64,000 bases of DNA from Pseudomonas putida (lineage in GTDB: Bacteria > Pseudomonadota > Gammaproteobacteria > Pseudomonadales > Pseudomonadaceae). The notes beneath the pieces are model-generated. The model was not told the origin of the DNA. It saw only the letters and a list, made by a program, of their open reading frames with translations, and searched no databases. Of this stretch, positions 41,607 through 49,348 are shown in pieces. The stretch's first letter is position 1. The number at the start of each line of letters is the position of its first letter. The stretch is from contig NZ_CP018846.1 of NCBI RefSeq assembly GCF_002025705.1, positions 5,323,501 to 5,387,500 on the forward strand, given 5' to 3'. The position numbers were made by a program, and so were the translations under genes.

Positions 41607-42310
41607 ACCTGTTACTCCTTGAAGAGGCCGACTTCGTCTCGGCCGACCGCGTCGTCCTCGCTGATCGGCGTTTTACCCACATGCAGGACATTCACCGCGT
41701 CGCGGTGGGCGACACGTTGCGCGTGGGCCGTATCAACGGCCTGATGGGCAAAGCCACGGTGCTGCGCCTGGAAAAGCACGAAGCCGAGCTCGAGGTCGCC
41801 TTCGACCAGCAGCCACCGACCAAGCTGCCGCTGACCCTGGTGTTGGCCGTGCCGCGGCCGAAGATGCTGCGTCGGCTGTTCCAGACCGTGGCGACCCTGG
41901 GTGTGCCGCGGCTGATCCTGGTCAACAGTTACAAGGTCGAGAAAAGCTTCTGGCAAACGCCCTTTCTCAACCCTGAAACCATTCGCGAGAACCTGATTCT
42001 CGGCCTGGAACAGGCCCGTGACACGGTGCTGCCCGAGGTGATCATCGAGAAGCGCTTCAAACCGTTCGTCGAAGACCGCCTGCCTGCCATCGCCGATGGC
42101 ACCCTCGGCCTGGTCGGCCACCCTGGCCCCTACCCGGCCTGCCCACGCGCAGTCGAAGGGCCAGTCACCCTGGCGATCGGGCCCGAAGGTGGCTGGATCC
42201 CTTACGAAGTGGACTTGCTCGGCAAGGCTGGCCTGGCCCCCGTTCAGCTGGGTGATCGCATTCTGCGTGTGGAAACTGCTGTAACTGCCTTGCTCTCAAG
42301 GATTTTCTGA
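41603..42310 (+). CDS. second RsmE-family RNA methyltransferase
   Basis: 235 residues from GTG 41603, coupled to tatC. SPOUT-type RsmE architecture: N-terminal PUA-like part (FTHMQDIHRVAVGDTLRVGR), LVLAVPRPKMLRRLFQTVATLG, then the knot motifs IGPEGGWIPYEVDLL and LGDRILRVETAVTALL. It differs from the canonical RsmE at 5102 in the central region: 'RGERMDWAIQKATELG' is replaced by 'RPKMLRRLFQTVATLG', and the substrate may differ. The target base is unknown. Confidence 0.85.
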   Translation: MNLLLLEEADFVSADRVVLADRRFTHMQDIHRVAVGDTLRVGRINGLMGKATVLRLEKHEAELEVAFDQQPPTKLPLTLVLAVPRPKMLRRLFQTVATLGVPRLILVNSYKVEKSFWQTPFLNPETIRENLILGLEQARDTVLPEVIIEKRFKPFVEDRLPAIADGTLGLVGHPGPYPACPRAVEGPVTLAIGPEGGWIPYEVDLLGKAGLAPVQLGDRILRVETAVTALLSRIF

Positions 42311-42332
42311 CGAGCGGGTCAACCTCCCCCTA

Positions 42333-42359
42333 TCAAGTTTCCCCGGCGCAAGCCGATGG
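42333..42359 (+). promoter_or_regulatory. sigma-28 (FliA) promoter of first chemoreceptor gene
   Basis: TCAAGTTT, an eleven-base spacer, then GCCGATGG closely match the FliA consensus (TAAAGTTT-N11-GCCGATAA). It ends 51 bases before the ATG of the chemoreceptor at 42411, a class of genes that is FliA-dependent in many bacteria. Confidence 0.75.
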
Positions 42360-42410
42360 TGTTGGCAACACTACAATAATCAGTGCTGCCACACTGCCGG
42401 GGAGTCAAAC

Positions 42411-44327
42411 ATGTACCAATGGTTTTCCCAATCGCTGGGGAATGTAAGCGTCAATCGCAAGTTGGGACTGGGCTTCGGTCTGGTGTTGTTGCTGACCCTG
42501 GCCATCACCTTCACCGGTTGGCAAGGCCTGGACAGCGTCACCGAACGAGGCGACAAGCTGGGCAACATTTCGGTGATCCACCAGTACACTCAGGAGCTGC
42601 GCATAGCCCGCCAGCACTACCAGCGTGACCGCAACGATGCGGCCATCGCAGAGCTGGAAAAGGCCCTGGGCAACCTCGAACGCCAGATCACCTTCATGCT
42701 CGGGCAGATCGAGCAACCCACTGACCGTCAGCGCCTGCAACAGCAACAAGCTGCCGTCAGCCAGTACCTGCAGGCCTTCAATGACCTCAAGCAAGCCGCT
42801 CAACGCCGCGACGCCGCTCGCGGCGTATTGGGTGACAGCGCTGACAAGGCCGTCGAGCTGATCAACCGGGTGCAGCAGCGCCTGCTGCAGGGCGGCGACA
42901 TCACCCAGTATCAGCATGCCGTGGAAGTCAGTGCACTGGTGCAACAGGCTCGCTTCCAGGTGCGTGGCTACACCTACAGCGGCAACGCCGAGTACCAGCA
43001 GACTGCACTGACAGCCATCGACCAGGCCCTCACCGAACTCAAGGCACTGCCCACCAGGTTGCCGGCTGAATACGCCGCTAGCCTTGACGATTCAGCCACC
43101 GCACTGGCCGCCTACCGCGATGCCGTGAACCAGTTCGCTACGGCCCAAGGCGCCAGCGAACAGGCGCTGCAACGCATGACCGATCAAGGCTCGGTACTGC
43201 TGCAGACCAGCGAGGCAATGACCATTTCGCAGACCGAAGTCCGCGATGCCGGCACGCGCCAGGCGAAGATCATGCTCGGCAGTGCTACCGCACTGGCCTT
43301 GGTGCTGGGCCTGCTCGCAGCCTGGGCCATCACCCGGCAGATCATCATCCCTTTGCGCCAGACACTGGCTGCCGCCGAGCGCGTGGCCAACGGCGACCTG
43401 CGCCAGGACCTGCATTCGACCCGCCGCGACGAACTCGGCCAGCTTCAAGCCAGCATGCAGCGCATGACCCAAGGCCTGCGCGAGCTGATCGGCGGCATCG
43501 GCGATGGCGTCACGCAGATCGCCAGCGCCGCCGAAGAGCTGTCGGCAGTCACCGAGCAGACCAGCGCCGGGGTCAACAACCAAAAGGTCGAGACCGACCA
43601 GGTAGCGACCGCGATGAACGAAATGGCCGCCACCGTGCATGAAGTGGCGCGCAATGCCGAGCAGGCCTCGGAAGCCGCAGCCATGGCCGACCAGCAGGCG
43701 CGCGAGGGTGATCGTGTGGTCAGCGAGGCGGTCGCGCAGATCGAGCGCCTGGCCGGCGAGGTGGTCAACTCCAGCGAAGCAATGAACCAGCTCAAGGCTG
43801 AGAGCGACAAGATCGGCAGCGTGCTCGACGTGATCAAGTCGGTGGCCCAGCAGACCAACTTGCTGGCGCTCAATGCCGCCATCGAAGCGGCGCGTGCGGG
43901 TGAGGCCGGGCGTGGCTTTGCGGTGGTGGCTGACGAGGTGCGCAGCCTGGCCCAGCGCACCCAGCAGTCCACCGAAGAAATCGAAGAACTGATCGCCGGC
44001 CTGCAAAGCGGCACCCAGCGCGTGGCCAGCGTGATGGACGCCAGCCGTCAGCTGACCGACAGCAGCGTCGAATTGACCCGCCGCGCCGGTAGCTCGCTGG
44101 AAACCATCACCCACACGGTTTCCTCGATTCAGGCCATGAACCAGCAGATCGCCACAGCGGCCGAGCAGCAGAGTGCTACCGCCGAAGAGATCAACCGCAG
44201 CGTGATGAATGTTCGGGATATTTCCGACCAGACTTCCGCTGCAAGTGAGGAGACAGCCAGCTCCAGCGTCGAGCTGGCTCGGCTGGGTACTCATCTGCAA
44301 GGGCTGGTTGGGCGGTTCCGGCTCTGA
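42411..44327 (+). CDS. methyl-accepting chemotaxis protein with helical bimodular-type sensor (McpQ/McpS-like)
   Basis: 638 residues behind GGGGAG. A membrane helix (LGLGFGLVLLLTLAITFTGW) is followed by a periplasmic all-helical sensor of about 240 residues (VIHQYTQELRIARQHYQRDR, LVQQARFQVRGYTYSGN), a second helix near residue 287 (ATALALVLGLLAAWAI), HAMP, and a signalling domain with tip QQTNLLALNAAIEAARAGEA. The sensor length and pattern fit the HBM type that binds organic acids; the gene order resembles the place of the citrate receptor McpQ in P. putida KT2440 as I remember it. No C-terminal CheR-binding pentapeptide (ends VGRFRL). Confidence 0.88.
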   Translation: MYQWFSQSLGNVSVNRKLGLGFGLVLLLTLAITFTGWQGLDSVTERGDKLGNISVIHQYTQELRIARQHYQRDRNDAAIAELEKALGNLERQITFMLGQIEQPTDRQRLQQQQAAVSQYLQAFNDLKQAAQRRDAARGVLGDSADKAVELINRVQQRLLQGGDITQYQHAVEVSALVQQARFQVRGYTYSGNAEYQQTALTAIDQALTELKALPTRLPAEYAASLDDSATALAAYRDAVNQFATAQGASEQALQRMTDQGSVLLQTSEAMTISQTEVRDAGTRQAKIMLGSATALALVLGLLAAWAITRQIIIPLRQTLAAAERVANGDLRQDLHSTRRDELGQLQASMQRMTQGLRELIGGIGDGVTQIASAAEELSAVTEQTSAGVNNQKVETDQVATAMNEMAATVHEVARNAEQASEAAAMADQQAREGDRVVSEAVAQIERLAGEVVNSSEAMNQLKAESDKIGSVLDVIKSVAQQTNLLALNAAIEAARAGEAGRGFAVVADEVRSLAQRTQQSTEEIEELIAGLQSGTQRVASVMDASRQLTDSSVELTRRAGSSLETITHTVSSIQAMNQQIATAAEQQSATAEEINRSVMNVRDISDQTSAASEETASSSVELARLGTHLQGLVGRFRL

Positions 44328-44369
44328 TACCTCATTGTCTGCGCTGAATTTTCCTACATAAGTTTCAGG

Positions 44370-44397
44370 TCAAGTCCTACAGGCCTTCCGCCGATTG
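44370..44397 (+). promoter_or_regulatory. sigma-28 (FliA)-like promoter of second chemoreceptor gene
   Basis: TCAAGTCC and GCCGATTG are separated by twelve bases, one more than consensus when aligned from TCAA, or exact when aligned from CAAG. It is 63 bases before the ATG at 44461. Weaker than the element at 42333 but in the same relative place. Confidence 0.55.
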
Positions 44398-44460
44398 GCA
44401 GGGATGAGATGCCGGCACTACGCCAGCACCCCATCCCTACCAACTGGACGGAGACCTGCC

Positions 44461-46401
44461 ATGTTCGGCTACCTCAATCACAGGCTCGGCAACATCAGTG
44501 TCGGCGCCAAGCTCGCCCTGGGCTTCGCCGTGGTCCTCACGCTTACCCTGGCCACCACGGTCAGCGGCTGGCGCGCCCTGGACGGCGCCATCAGCCGCTC
44601 GGAACAACTCAGCGAGATCGGCCAGATCAATGATCTGGTCAAAGACCTGCGCGCCGAGCGCATCACCTATCGAGTACTGGCGGACGACGCCAGCAAGGCG
44701 CAGATCGCCGGTATTCTGCAGCAGCTGGATGCCCTGCTGACCACCCTGCAGCAGCGCAGCAGCGTCGATGAGTCACGTCAGATGCTGTCCCAGAAACTGC
44801 AATTGCTGCAGCGCCTTCGCGAAAACTTCACCGCCCTGCAGCGCAGCGTCGACGAGCGTCGCGCGCTTCGCACAGGCATGCAGGAGCAAGAGCAGAAACT
44901 GAACGACGTCATCGACGCGCTGCAGACCCAGGCCCTGCTGAAAATGCCTGCTGACAGCCAGGGCGGCGTGCTGGGCCTGATGGATACCTTGAGCCGCCAA
45001 GTCGATACCGCCAACCAGCAGAGCCTGGTGCCAGCCTACACCTTCGTGCCGCTCACGGACTTCGCCAAGGTCGGCGATACCGCCTTGAACGCCGCCGATA
45101 CCAGCCTCGGCCAGCTGCTCAAGGGCCTTGCCCCGCTAGGCCTGCCGCGCACGCTGACAGAACAGCCAGGCATCGAGCTGGGCAAGTACCGCACCAGCCT
45201 GGACCAGTATCGCCGCACGGCTCTGCAGGTCGAACAACTTCAGAATGAAATGGAGCAGATGGGCAACGAGCTCAGGGCGGTCAGCCTGGAGCTGGCCGAA
45301 AGAAAGATTGAGCAACGCGACAACGAGGCCATCGCCGCCCGCTCCTTGCTCACCAGCGTGGCACTGCTGGCCCTTGTCGTGGGCATCGTCGCTGGCTGGC
45401 TGATCACCCAGCAGATCACTCAACCGCTGCGCCAGACACTGGCATTGGCCGCGCGTATTGCCAAAGGTGATCTGAGCCAGCTCGAACCGGTACAGCGCCG
45501 CGACGAGATGGGACAGTTGCAGACCCGTATGGGCGAGATGACCGTGAGTCTGCGCGAGCTGATCGGAGGGATCGACCAGGGGGTCGGCCAACTTTCCTTG
45601 GCCGCCTCACAGCTGGCAGCCAGCAGTGAGGACACCAAGCTGCGCATCAACCAGCAGCGCGAGGAGACCGACCAGGTGGCCACAGCCATGAACCAGATGA
45701 GCGCCACGGTACAAGAGGTTGCGCAGAATGCTGAACACGCCTCGTTGGCGGCGACAAACGCCGACCAGCAAGCACAATTGGGTGACCAGGTGGTAGCCGA
45801 AGCCATCGGCCGCATCGAACAGCTGGCGCGGCAGATGGACGATTGCCTGGGCGCCATGCAGCACCTGGCCAGCGAAAGCCAGCGCATCGGCAGCATCCTC
45901 GACGTGATCAAGTCAGTGTCGGAGCAGACCAACCTGCTGGCATTGAACGCGGCAATCGAAGCCGCCAGGGCGGGCGAAGCGGGCCGTGGTTTTGCCGTGG
46001 TCGCCGATGAGGTGCGCGGGCTGGCGCAGCGCACCCAGCAGTCCACCGAGGAAATCGAGCAACTGATCGACAGCCTTCACAGCGGCACGGATGAGGTTAC
46101 CCGCCTGCTCGATGACAGCAAGCGACTGACCGAGCAGAGCGTGGAGCTGAGCCGCAGGGCCGGGCAGGCCTTGGGGCAGATCACCGATACGGTTTCGAGC
46201 ATACAGGGGATGAACCAGCAGATTGCCACGGCCAGCGAGGAACAGAGCGTGGTGGCCGAGCAGATCAACCGAAGTGTGCTGAATGTGCGTGACGTGTCTG
46301 ATCAGACCAGTGCGGCCAGTGAGCAGACGGCCACTTCGAGCGGGGAGCTGGAGCAGTTGGGGCGGCAATTGCGGGGGATGGTGGGGCGGTTCAGCCTTTA
46401 A
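44461..46401 (+). CDS. methyl-accepting chemotaxis protein with helical bimodular-type sensor
   Basis: 646 residues from ATG 44461 with CGGAGAC upstream; the longer frame from 44395 covers the promoter. Same layout as the upstream receptor: membrane helix (LALGFAVVLTLTLATTVSGW), about 260-residue helical periplasmic part (NDLVKDLRAERITYRVLADD), second helix (LLTSVALLALVVGIVAGWLI), HAMP, and tip EQTNLLALNAAIEAARAGEA. The sensor parts of the two are well diverged while the signalling domains are near-identical, so they are old duplicates with different ligands. No CheR pentapeptide. Ligand unknown. Confidence 0.88.
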   Translation: MFGYLNHRLGNISVGAKLALGFAVVLTLTLATTVSGWRALDGAISRSEQLSEIGQINDLVKDLRAERITYRVLADDASKAQIAGILQQLDALLTTLQQRSSVDESRQMLSQKLQLLQRLRENFTALQRSVDERRALRTGMQEQEQKLNDVIDALQTQALLKMPADSQGGVLGLMDTLSRQVDTANQQSLVPAYTFVPLTDFAKVGDTALNAADTSLGQLLKGLAPLGLPRTLTEQPGIELGKYRTSLDQYRRTALQVEQLQNEMEQMGNELRAVSLELAERKIEQRDNEAIAARSLLTSVALLALVVGIVAGWLITQQITQPLRQTLALAARIAKGDLSQLEPVQRRDEMGQLQTRMGEMTVSLRELIGGIDQGVGQLSLAASQLAASSEDTKLRINQQREETDQVATAMNQMSATVQEVAQNAEHASLAATNADQQAQLGDQVVAEAIGRIEQLARQMDDCLGAMQHLASESQRIGSILDVIKSVSEQTNLLALNAAIEAARAGEAGRGFAVVADEVRGLAQRTQQSTEEIEQLIDSLHSGTDEVTRLLDDSKRLTEQSVELSRRAGQALGQITDTVSSIQGMNQQIATASEEQSVVAEQINRSVLNVRDVSDQTSAASEQTATSSGELEQLGRQLRGMVGRFSL

Positions 46402-46411
46402 GACCGAACCG

Positions 46412-46498
46412 TCCTCTTCGCGGGTAAACCCACAGGGTTCTCCACTGGCCTTGGCGCGGTGCAGTACCTGTGGGAGCGGGTTTACCCGCGAAGAGGGT
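46412..46498. repeat. REP-type palindrome pair (GGGTAAACCCGC family)
   Basis: Left arm CCTCTTCGCGGGTAAACCC is truncated, lacking GCTCC before CACAGG; right arm CCTGTGGGAGCGGGTTTACC plus CGCGAAGAGG is complete. It lies between the convergent ends of the chemoreceptor and the ABC transporter ATPase gene. Confidence 0.82.
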
Positions 46499-46505
46499 GG
46501 TGCGG

Positions 46506-47240
46506 TTAAAGCACCTGGCGCAGGAACGCCTGCGCGCGTGGGTCCTTCGGCGAAGCAAAGAACGCGGCTGGTGCCGAATCTTCCAGCAACTTGCCATGGT
46601 CGAAGAACAGCACCCGGTCCGCCACTTCGCGGGCAAAGCCCATTTCGTGGGTGACGCAGACCATGGTCATGCCTTCCTGGGCCAGGGTCTTCATCACGTC
46701 CAGCACCTCGCCAACCATCTCCGGGTCGAGCGCCGAGGTCGGCTCGTCGAACAGCATTACCTTCGGGTCCATCGCCAACGCACGGGCAATCGCCACTCGC
46801 TGCTGCTGGCCACCCGAGAGCCGCGACGGGTACTCGTTGGCCTTTTGCGAAATACCCACTTTCTCCAGCAACGCTCGCGCCTTGGCTTCACGCTCGGCCT
46901 TGTTGCGCTTGCGTACCACCTTCTGCGCCAGGCACAGGTTCTCCAGCACGGTCATGTGCGGGAACAGGTTGAAGTGCTGGAACACCATGCCGACTTCGCG
47001 GCGGTAGGCGTTGATGTCGGTCTTCGGGTCGGCCAGCTGCAGGCCGTCGATGGCCACATGGCCTTCGTCGAAATGCTCCAGGCCATTGAGGCAGCGCAGG
47101 AAGGTCGACTTGCCCGAACCCGACGGGCCGAGCACCACCACCACTTCGCCCTTGGCGACTTGCGTGGTGACGTTATCCACAGCCCGTACCACATGGCCAC
47201 GGGTGTCGAAGACTTTCAGCAGATCACGGACTTCAATCAC
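46506..47240 (-). CDS. amino acid ABC transporter ATP-binding protein
   Basis: 244 residues if started at GTG 47240, which has GGAGG ten bases upstream and overlaps the permease stop (GTGATTGA); a TTG nine bases earlier lies too close to that site. Polar-amino-acid type ATPase: Walker A GPSGSGKSTFLRCL, Q-loop, signature LSGGQQQRVAIARALAMDPK, Walker B VMLFDEPTSALDPE, H-loop VTHEMGFAREVADRV. Last gene of a three-gene uptake operon; the probable substrate is glutamine, glutamate or a related amino acid. Confidence 0.93.
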   Translation of the reverse strand: MIEVRDLLKVFDTRGHVVRAVDNVTTQVAKGEVVVVLGPSGSGKSTFLRCLNGLEHFDEGHVAIDGLQLADPKTDINAYRREVGMVFQHFNLFPHMTVLENLCLAQKVVRKRNKAEREAKARALLEKVGISQKANEYPSRLSGGQQQRVAIARALAMDPKVMLFDEPTSALDPEMVGEVLDVMKTLAQEGMTMVCVTHEMGFAREVADRVLFFDHGKLLEDSAPAAFFASPKDPRAQAFLRQVL

Positions 47241-48195
47241 TTTGCGCAAGCCTCCGCTCGAGCCGGCTGGCGATATGCGACAGCGGCAGGTTGATCAGCA
47301 GGTACAGGCCTGCCACGCAGAACCAGATCTCGAAGGTCGAGAACGACGTAGTGATGGCCTCACGGCCGCTCTTGGTCAATTCGGTGATGGCGATTACCGA
47401 CACCAGCGAGGTGTCCTTGACCAGGCTGATGAACTGCCCGGCCAGCGGCGGCAGCACACGCTTGAACGCCTGCGGCAGGATCACGTGGCGCATCGACTGG
47501 CCAGCGTTCAGGCCCAGCGAGCGCGCCGCCTCGTTCTGCCCCTTGGCAATCGACTGTACGCCAGCGCGGACGATTTCTGCCACATAAGCGCCGGTGAACA
47601 GTGCCAGCGCGGCCACCCCGGCGAACTCGCGGGACAGGTTGAGCACGGTGCCGATAAAGAAGTAGAAGATGAAGATCTGTACCAGCAACGGTGTGCCACG
47701 CACCAGTTCGACATAAACGGTCGACAGGTCACGCAAGGTCGGGTTGTTCGACAACCGGCACAAGCCGGCGAACAGGCCGATCACCAGGCCCAGCGCGCCA
47801 GACACCACCGAGATCCACAAGGTGGTCCACAGGCCCCAGGCCAATGGGCCGGCCGCCCAGTGGCGGGTAACGCCGACCTGATCGCCTTCAGCGACGTCGT
47901 CGCCGCGGCTCAGTTGCAGGCTGTCCTTGGCCACGTCCAGCACTTGCTCGTCGCCGTTTTCGTCCTTGAGCGTGACACGCGCGGTGTCACCGGAAACGAC
48001 GATCTCCTGCACGCTGCCGTATCCAGCGGCACGCTGTACTTCCTCGGCCTTGTAGGCGAAGTACTGCGGTACGCGGTTCCAGCGCCACTCGTAGGAAATC
48101 ATCGAGGTGGCCATGTACAGGCTGAACGCCAGGCCCACCAGGACCAGGGCGGTCAACCCGTGCCAGGGCCACTGGGCTTTCTTGTGTTTGATCAC
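47233..48195 (-). CDS. amino acid ABC transporter permease with a periplasmic insertion
   Basis: 320 residues, about 90 more than the usual HisM/GlnP-type permease. The extra part lies between the first membrane helix (HGLTALVLVGLAFSLYMATS) and the second (WGLWTTLWISVVSGALGLVI): a soluble stretch with QEIVVSGDTARVTLKDENG. The rest is canonical, with VELVRGTPLLVQIFIFYFF, the EAA-loop EAARSLGLNAGQSMRHVILP and several membrane helices. The insertion may contact the binding protein. The gene lies between the binding protein and ATPase genes. Confidence 0.92.
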   Translation of the reverse strand: MIKHKKAQWPWHGLTALVLVGLAFSLYMATSMISYEWRWNRVPQYFAYKAEEVQRAAGYGSVQEIVVSGDTARVTLKDENGDEQVLDVAKDSLQLSRGDDVAEGDQVGVTRHWAAGPLAWGLWTTLWISVVSGALGLVIGLFAGLCRLSNNPTLRDLSTVYVELVRGTPLLVQIFIFYFFIGTVLNLSREFAGVAALALFTGAYVAEIVRAGVQSIAKGQNEAARSLGLNAGQSMRHVILPQAFKRVLPPLAGQFISLVKDTSLVSVIAITELTKSGREAITTSFSTFEIWFCVAGLYLLINLPLSHIASRLERRLAQSD

Positions 48196-48218
48196 GTGGG
48201 GTACTTCCGTAAATGCGA

Positions 48219-48241
48219 ACGCGCAGGGTTTGCCTGCGCGT
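48219..48241 (-). promoter_or_regulatory. stem-loop between binding-protein and permease genes
   Basis: ACGCGCAGG and CCTGCGCGT form a perfect nine-base-pair stem with a five-base loop in the 78-base gap. There is no T run, so it is more likely an RNA-stabilising or processing structure that raises binding-protein levels over the membrane parts than a terminator. Confidence 0.6.
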
Positions 48242-48273
48242 CGGGGTCAAAAGCCGGGCTTGTGGCCTGGGCC

Positions 48274-49074
48274 TTATTCCATTTCCTTCAGCCAGTCCTT
48301 GTTCTTGAACCACTTGTCGTGAATACGATCGTAGGTCCCGTCATGCTTGATCTGGTGCAGGAAGTTGTTGATGAAGTTGATGCTGTCGTAGTCGCCTTTC
48401 TTCAGGCCGAAGGCCAGCGGCTCGTAGGTGAACGGTTCTTCGAGGAACAGCAGCTTGCCGGCACCGGCCTTCTCGACCGCCACCACGTTGTACGGTGCGT
48501 CGTAGACGAAGGCGTCAGCCTTGCCGTTGACCACATCCATCACTGCTTCCTGCTCGTTGTCATAGCCGTGGTACTTGGCTTTGCCGATCAGTTTTTTGGA
48601 AACCATCTCGCCGGTGGTACCGAGCTTGGAAGTCAGGCGGTACTTCTCGTTGTTCAGGTCTTTGTACGACTTGATCTCACCAGCCAGCTCCTTGCGAATC
48701 AGCAGGGTCTGGCCAACCACGATGAAGGGTTCGCTGAAGTTCAGGCGCAGGTTGCGTTCCTGGGTCAGGGTCATGCCGCTGCCGATGATGTCGAACTTGT
48801 CGGTCAGCAGGGCCGGGATGATACCGTCATAGGCGGTGGAAACAGCCTCGAACTTGACGCCCATGGATTTGGCCATGGCTTTGAGGATATCGACTTCAAA
48901 GCCGATGATCTCGCCGCGCTTGTTGGTCATCTGGAACGGCATGTAGGTTGGGTCCATGCCCACCCGCAGGGTGCCGCGCTTGACCGCTTCATCGATGGCG
49001 CCGGCCTGGGCCGCAGTTACTGCGACCAGGGCGGTGACACCGACCAGCAGTCGCGAAAGGTATTTCTTGATCAT
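48274..49074 (-). CDS. amino acid ABC transporter substrate-binding protein
   Basis: 266 residues from ATG 49074 behind AGGGGAC. Signal peptide (MIKKYLSRLLVGVTALVAVT, then AAQAGA) and a periplasmic-binding-protein family 3 fold: GTLRVGMDPTYMPFQM, GFEVDILKAMAKSMG, FDIIGSGMTLTQERNLRLNF, LGTTGEMVSKKL. First gene of the transporter operon. The lack of a lipobox Cys agrees with a soluble periplasmic protein. Ligand not readable from sequence; a polar amino acid is most likely. Confidence 0.93.
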   Translation of the reverse strand: MIKKYLSRLLVGVTALVAVTAAQAGAIDEAVKRGTLRVGMDPTYMPFQMTNKRGEIIGFEVDILKAMAKSMGVKFEAVSTAYDGIIPALLTDKFDIIGSGMTLTQERNLRLNFSEPFIVVGQTLLIRKELAGEIKSYKDLNNEKYRLTSKLGTTGEMVSKKLIGKAKYHGYDNEQEAVMDVVNGKADAFVYDAPYNVVAVEKAGAGKLLFLEEPFTYEPLAFGLKKGDYDSINFINNFLHQIKHDGTYDRIHDKWFKNKDWLKEME

Positions 49075-49236
49075 CACCAAGTCCCCTAGCAAGAAAAGAA
49101 GCGAATCTTATTGTCTTGGCACAGCCGTACCGGCAGATGCGCATTATCGGAGAGGGATGCTAACGCATGGCGGCCCTGGGACCTAGAGCCGGGGGGGACT
49201 TTGTTGGCCAAAATCCAATATGCAGGGACATTGCTG

Positions 49237-49341
49237 GCGAGGGCTTCACCCTCGTTTCGCGACACAAGGCCGCTCCTACAAGGAAATGCATATCCCTGTA
49301 GGAGCGGCCTTGTGTCGCGACAGGGCCGCAAAGCGGCCCCA
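49237..49341. repeat. REP-type palindrome pair, reversed arm arrangement
   Basis: Outer ends are GCGAGGGCTTCACCCTCG and GGGCCGCAAAGCGGCCCC, the inner ends are CGCTCCTACAAGG and CCCTGTAGGAGCG. The left outer hairpin is of a variant sequence. It ends eight bases from the opgH stop and so may serve as its transcription end. Confidence 0.83.
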
Positions 49342-49348
49342 AGCCCTA

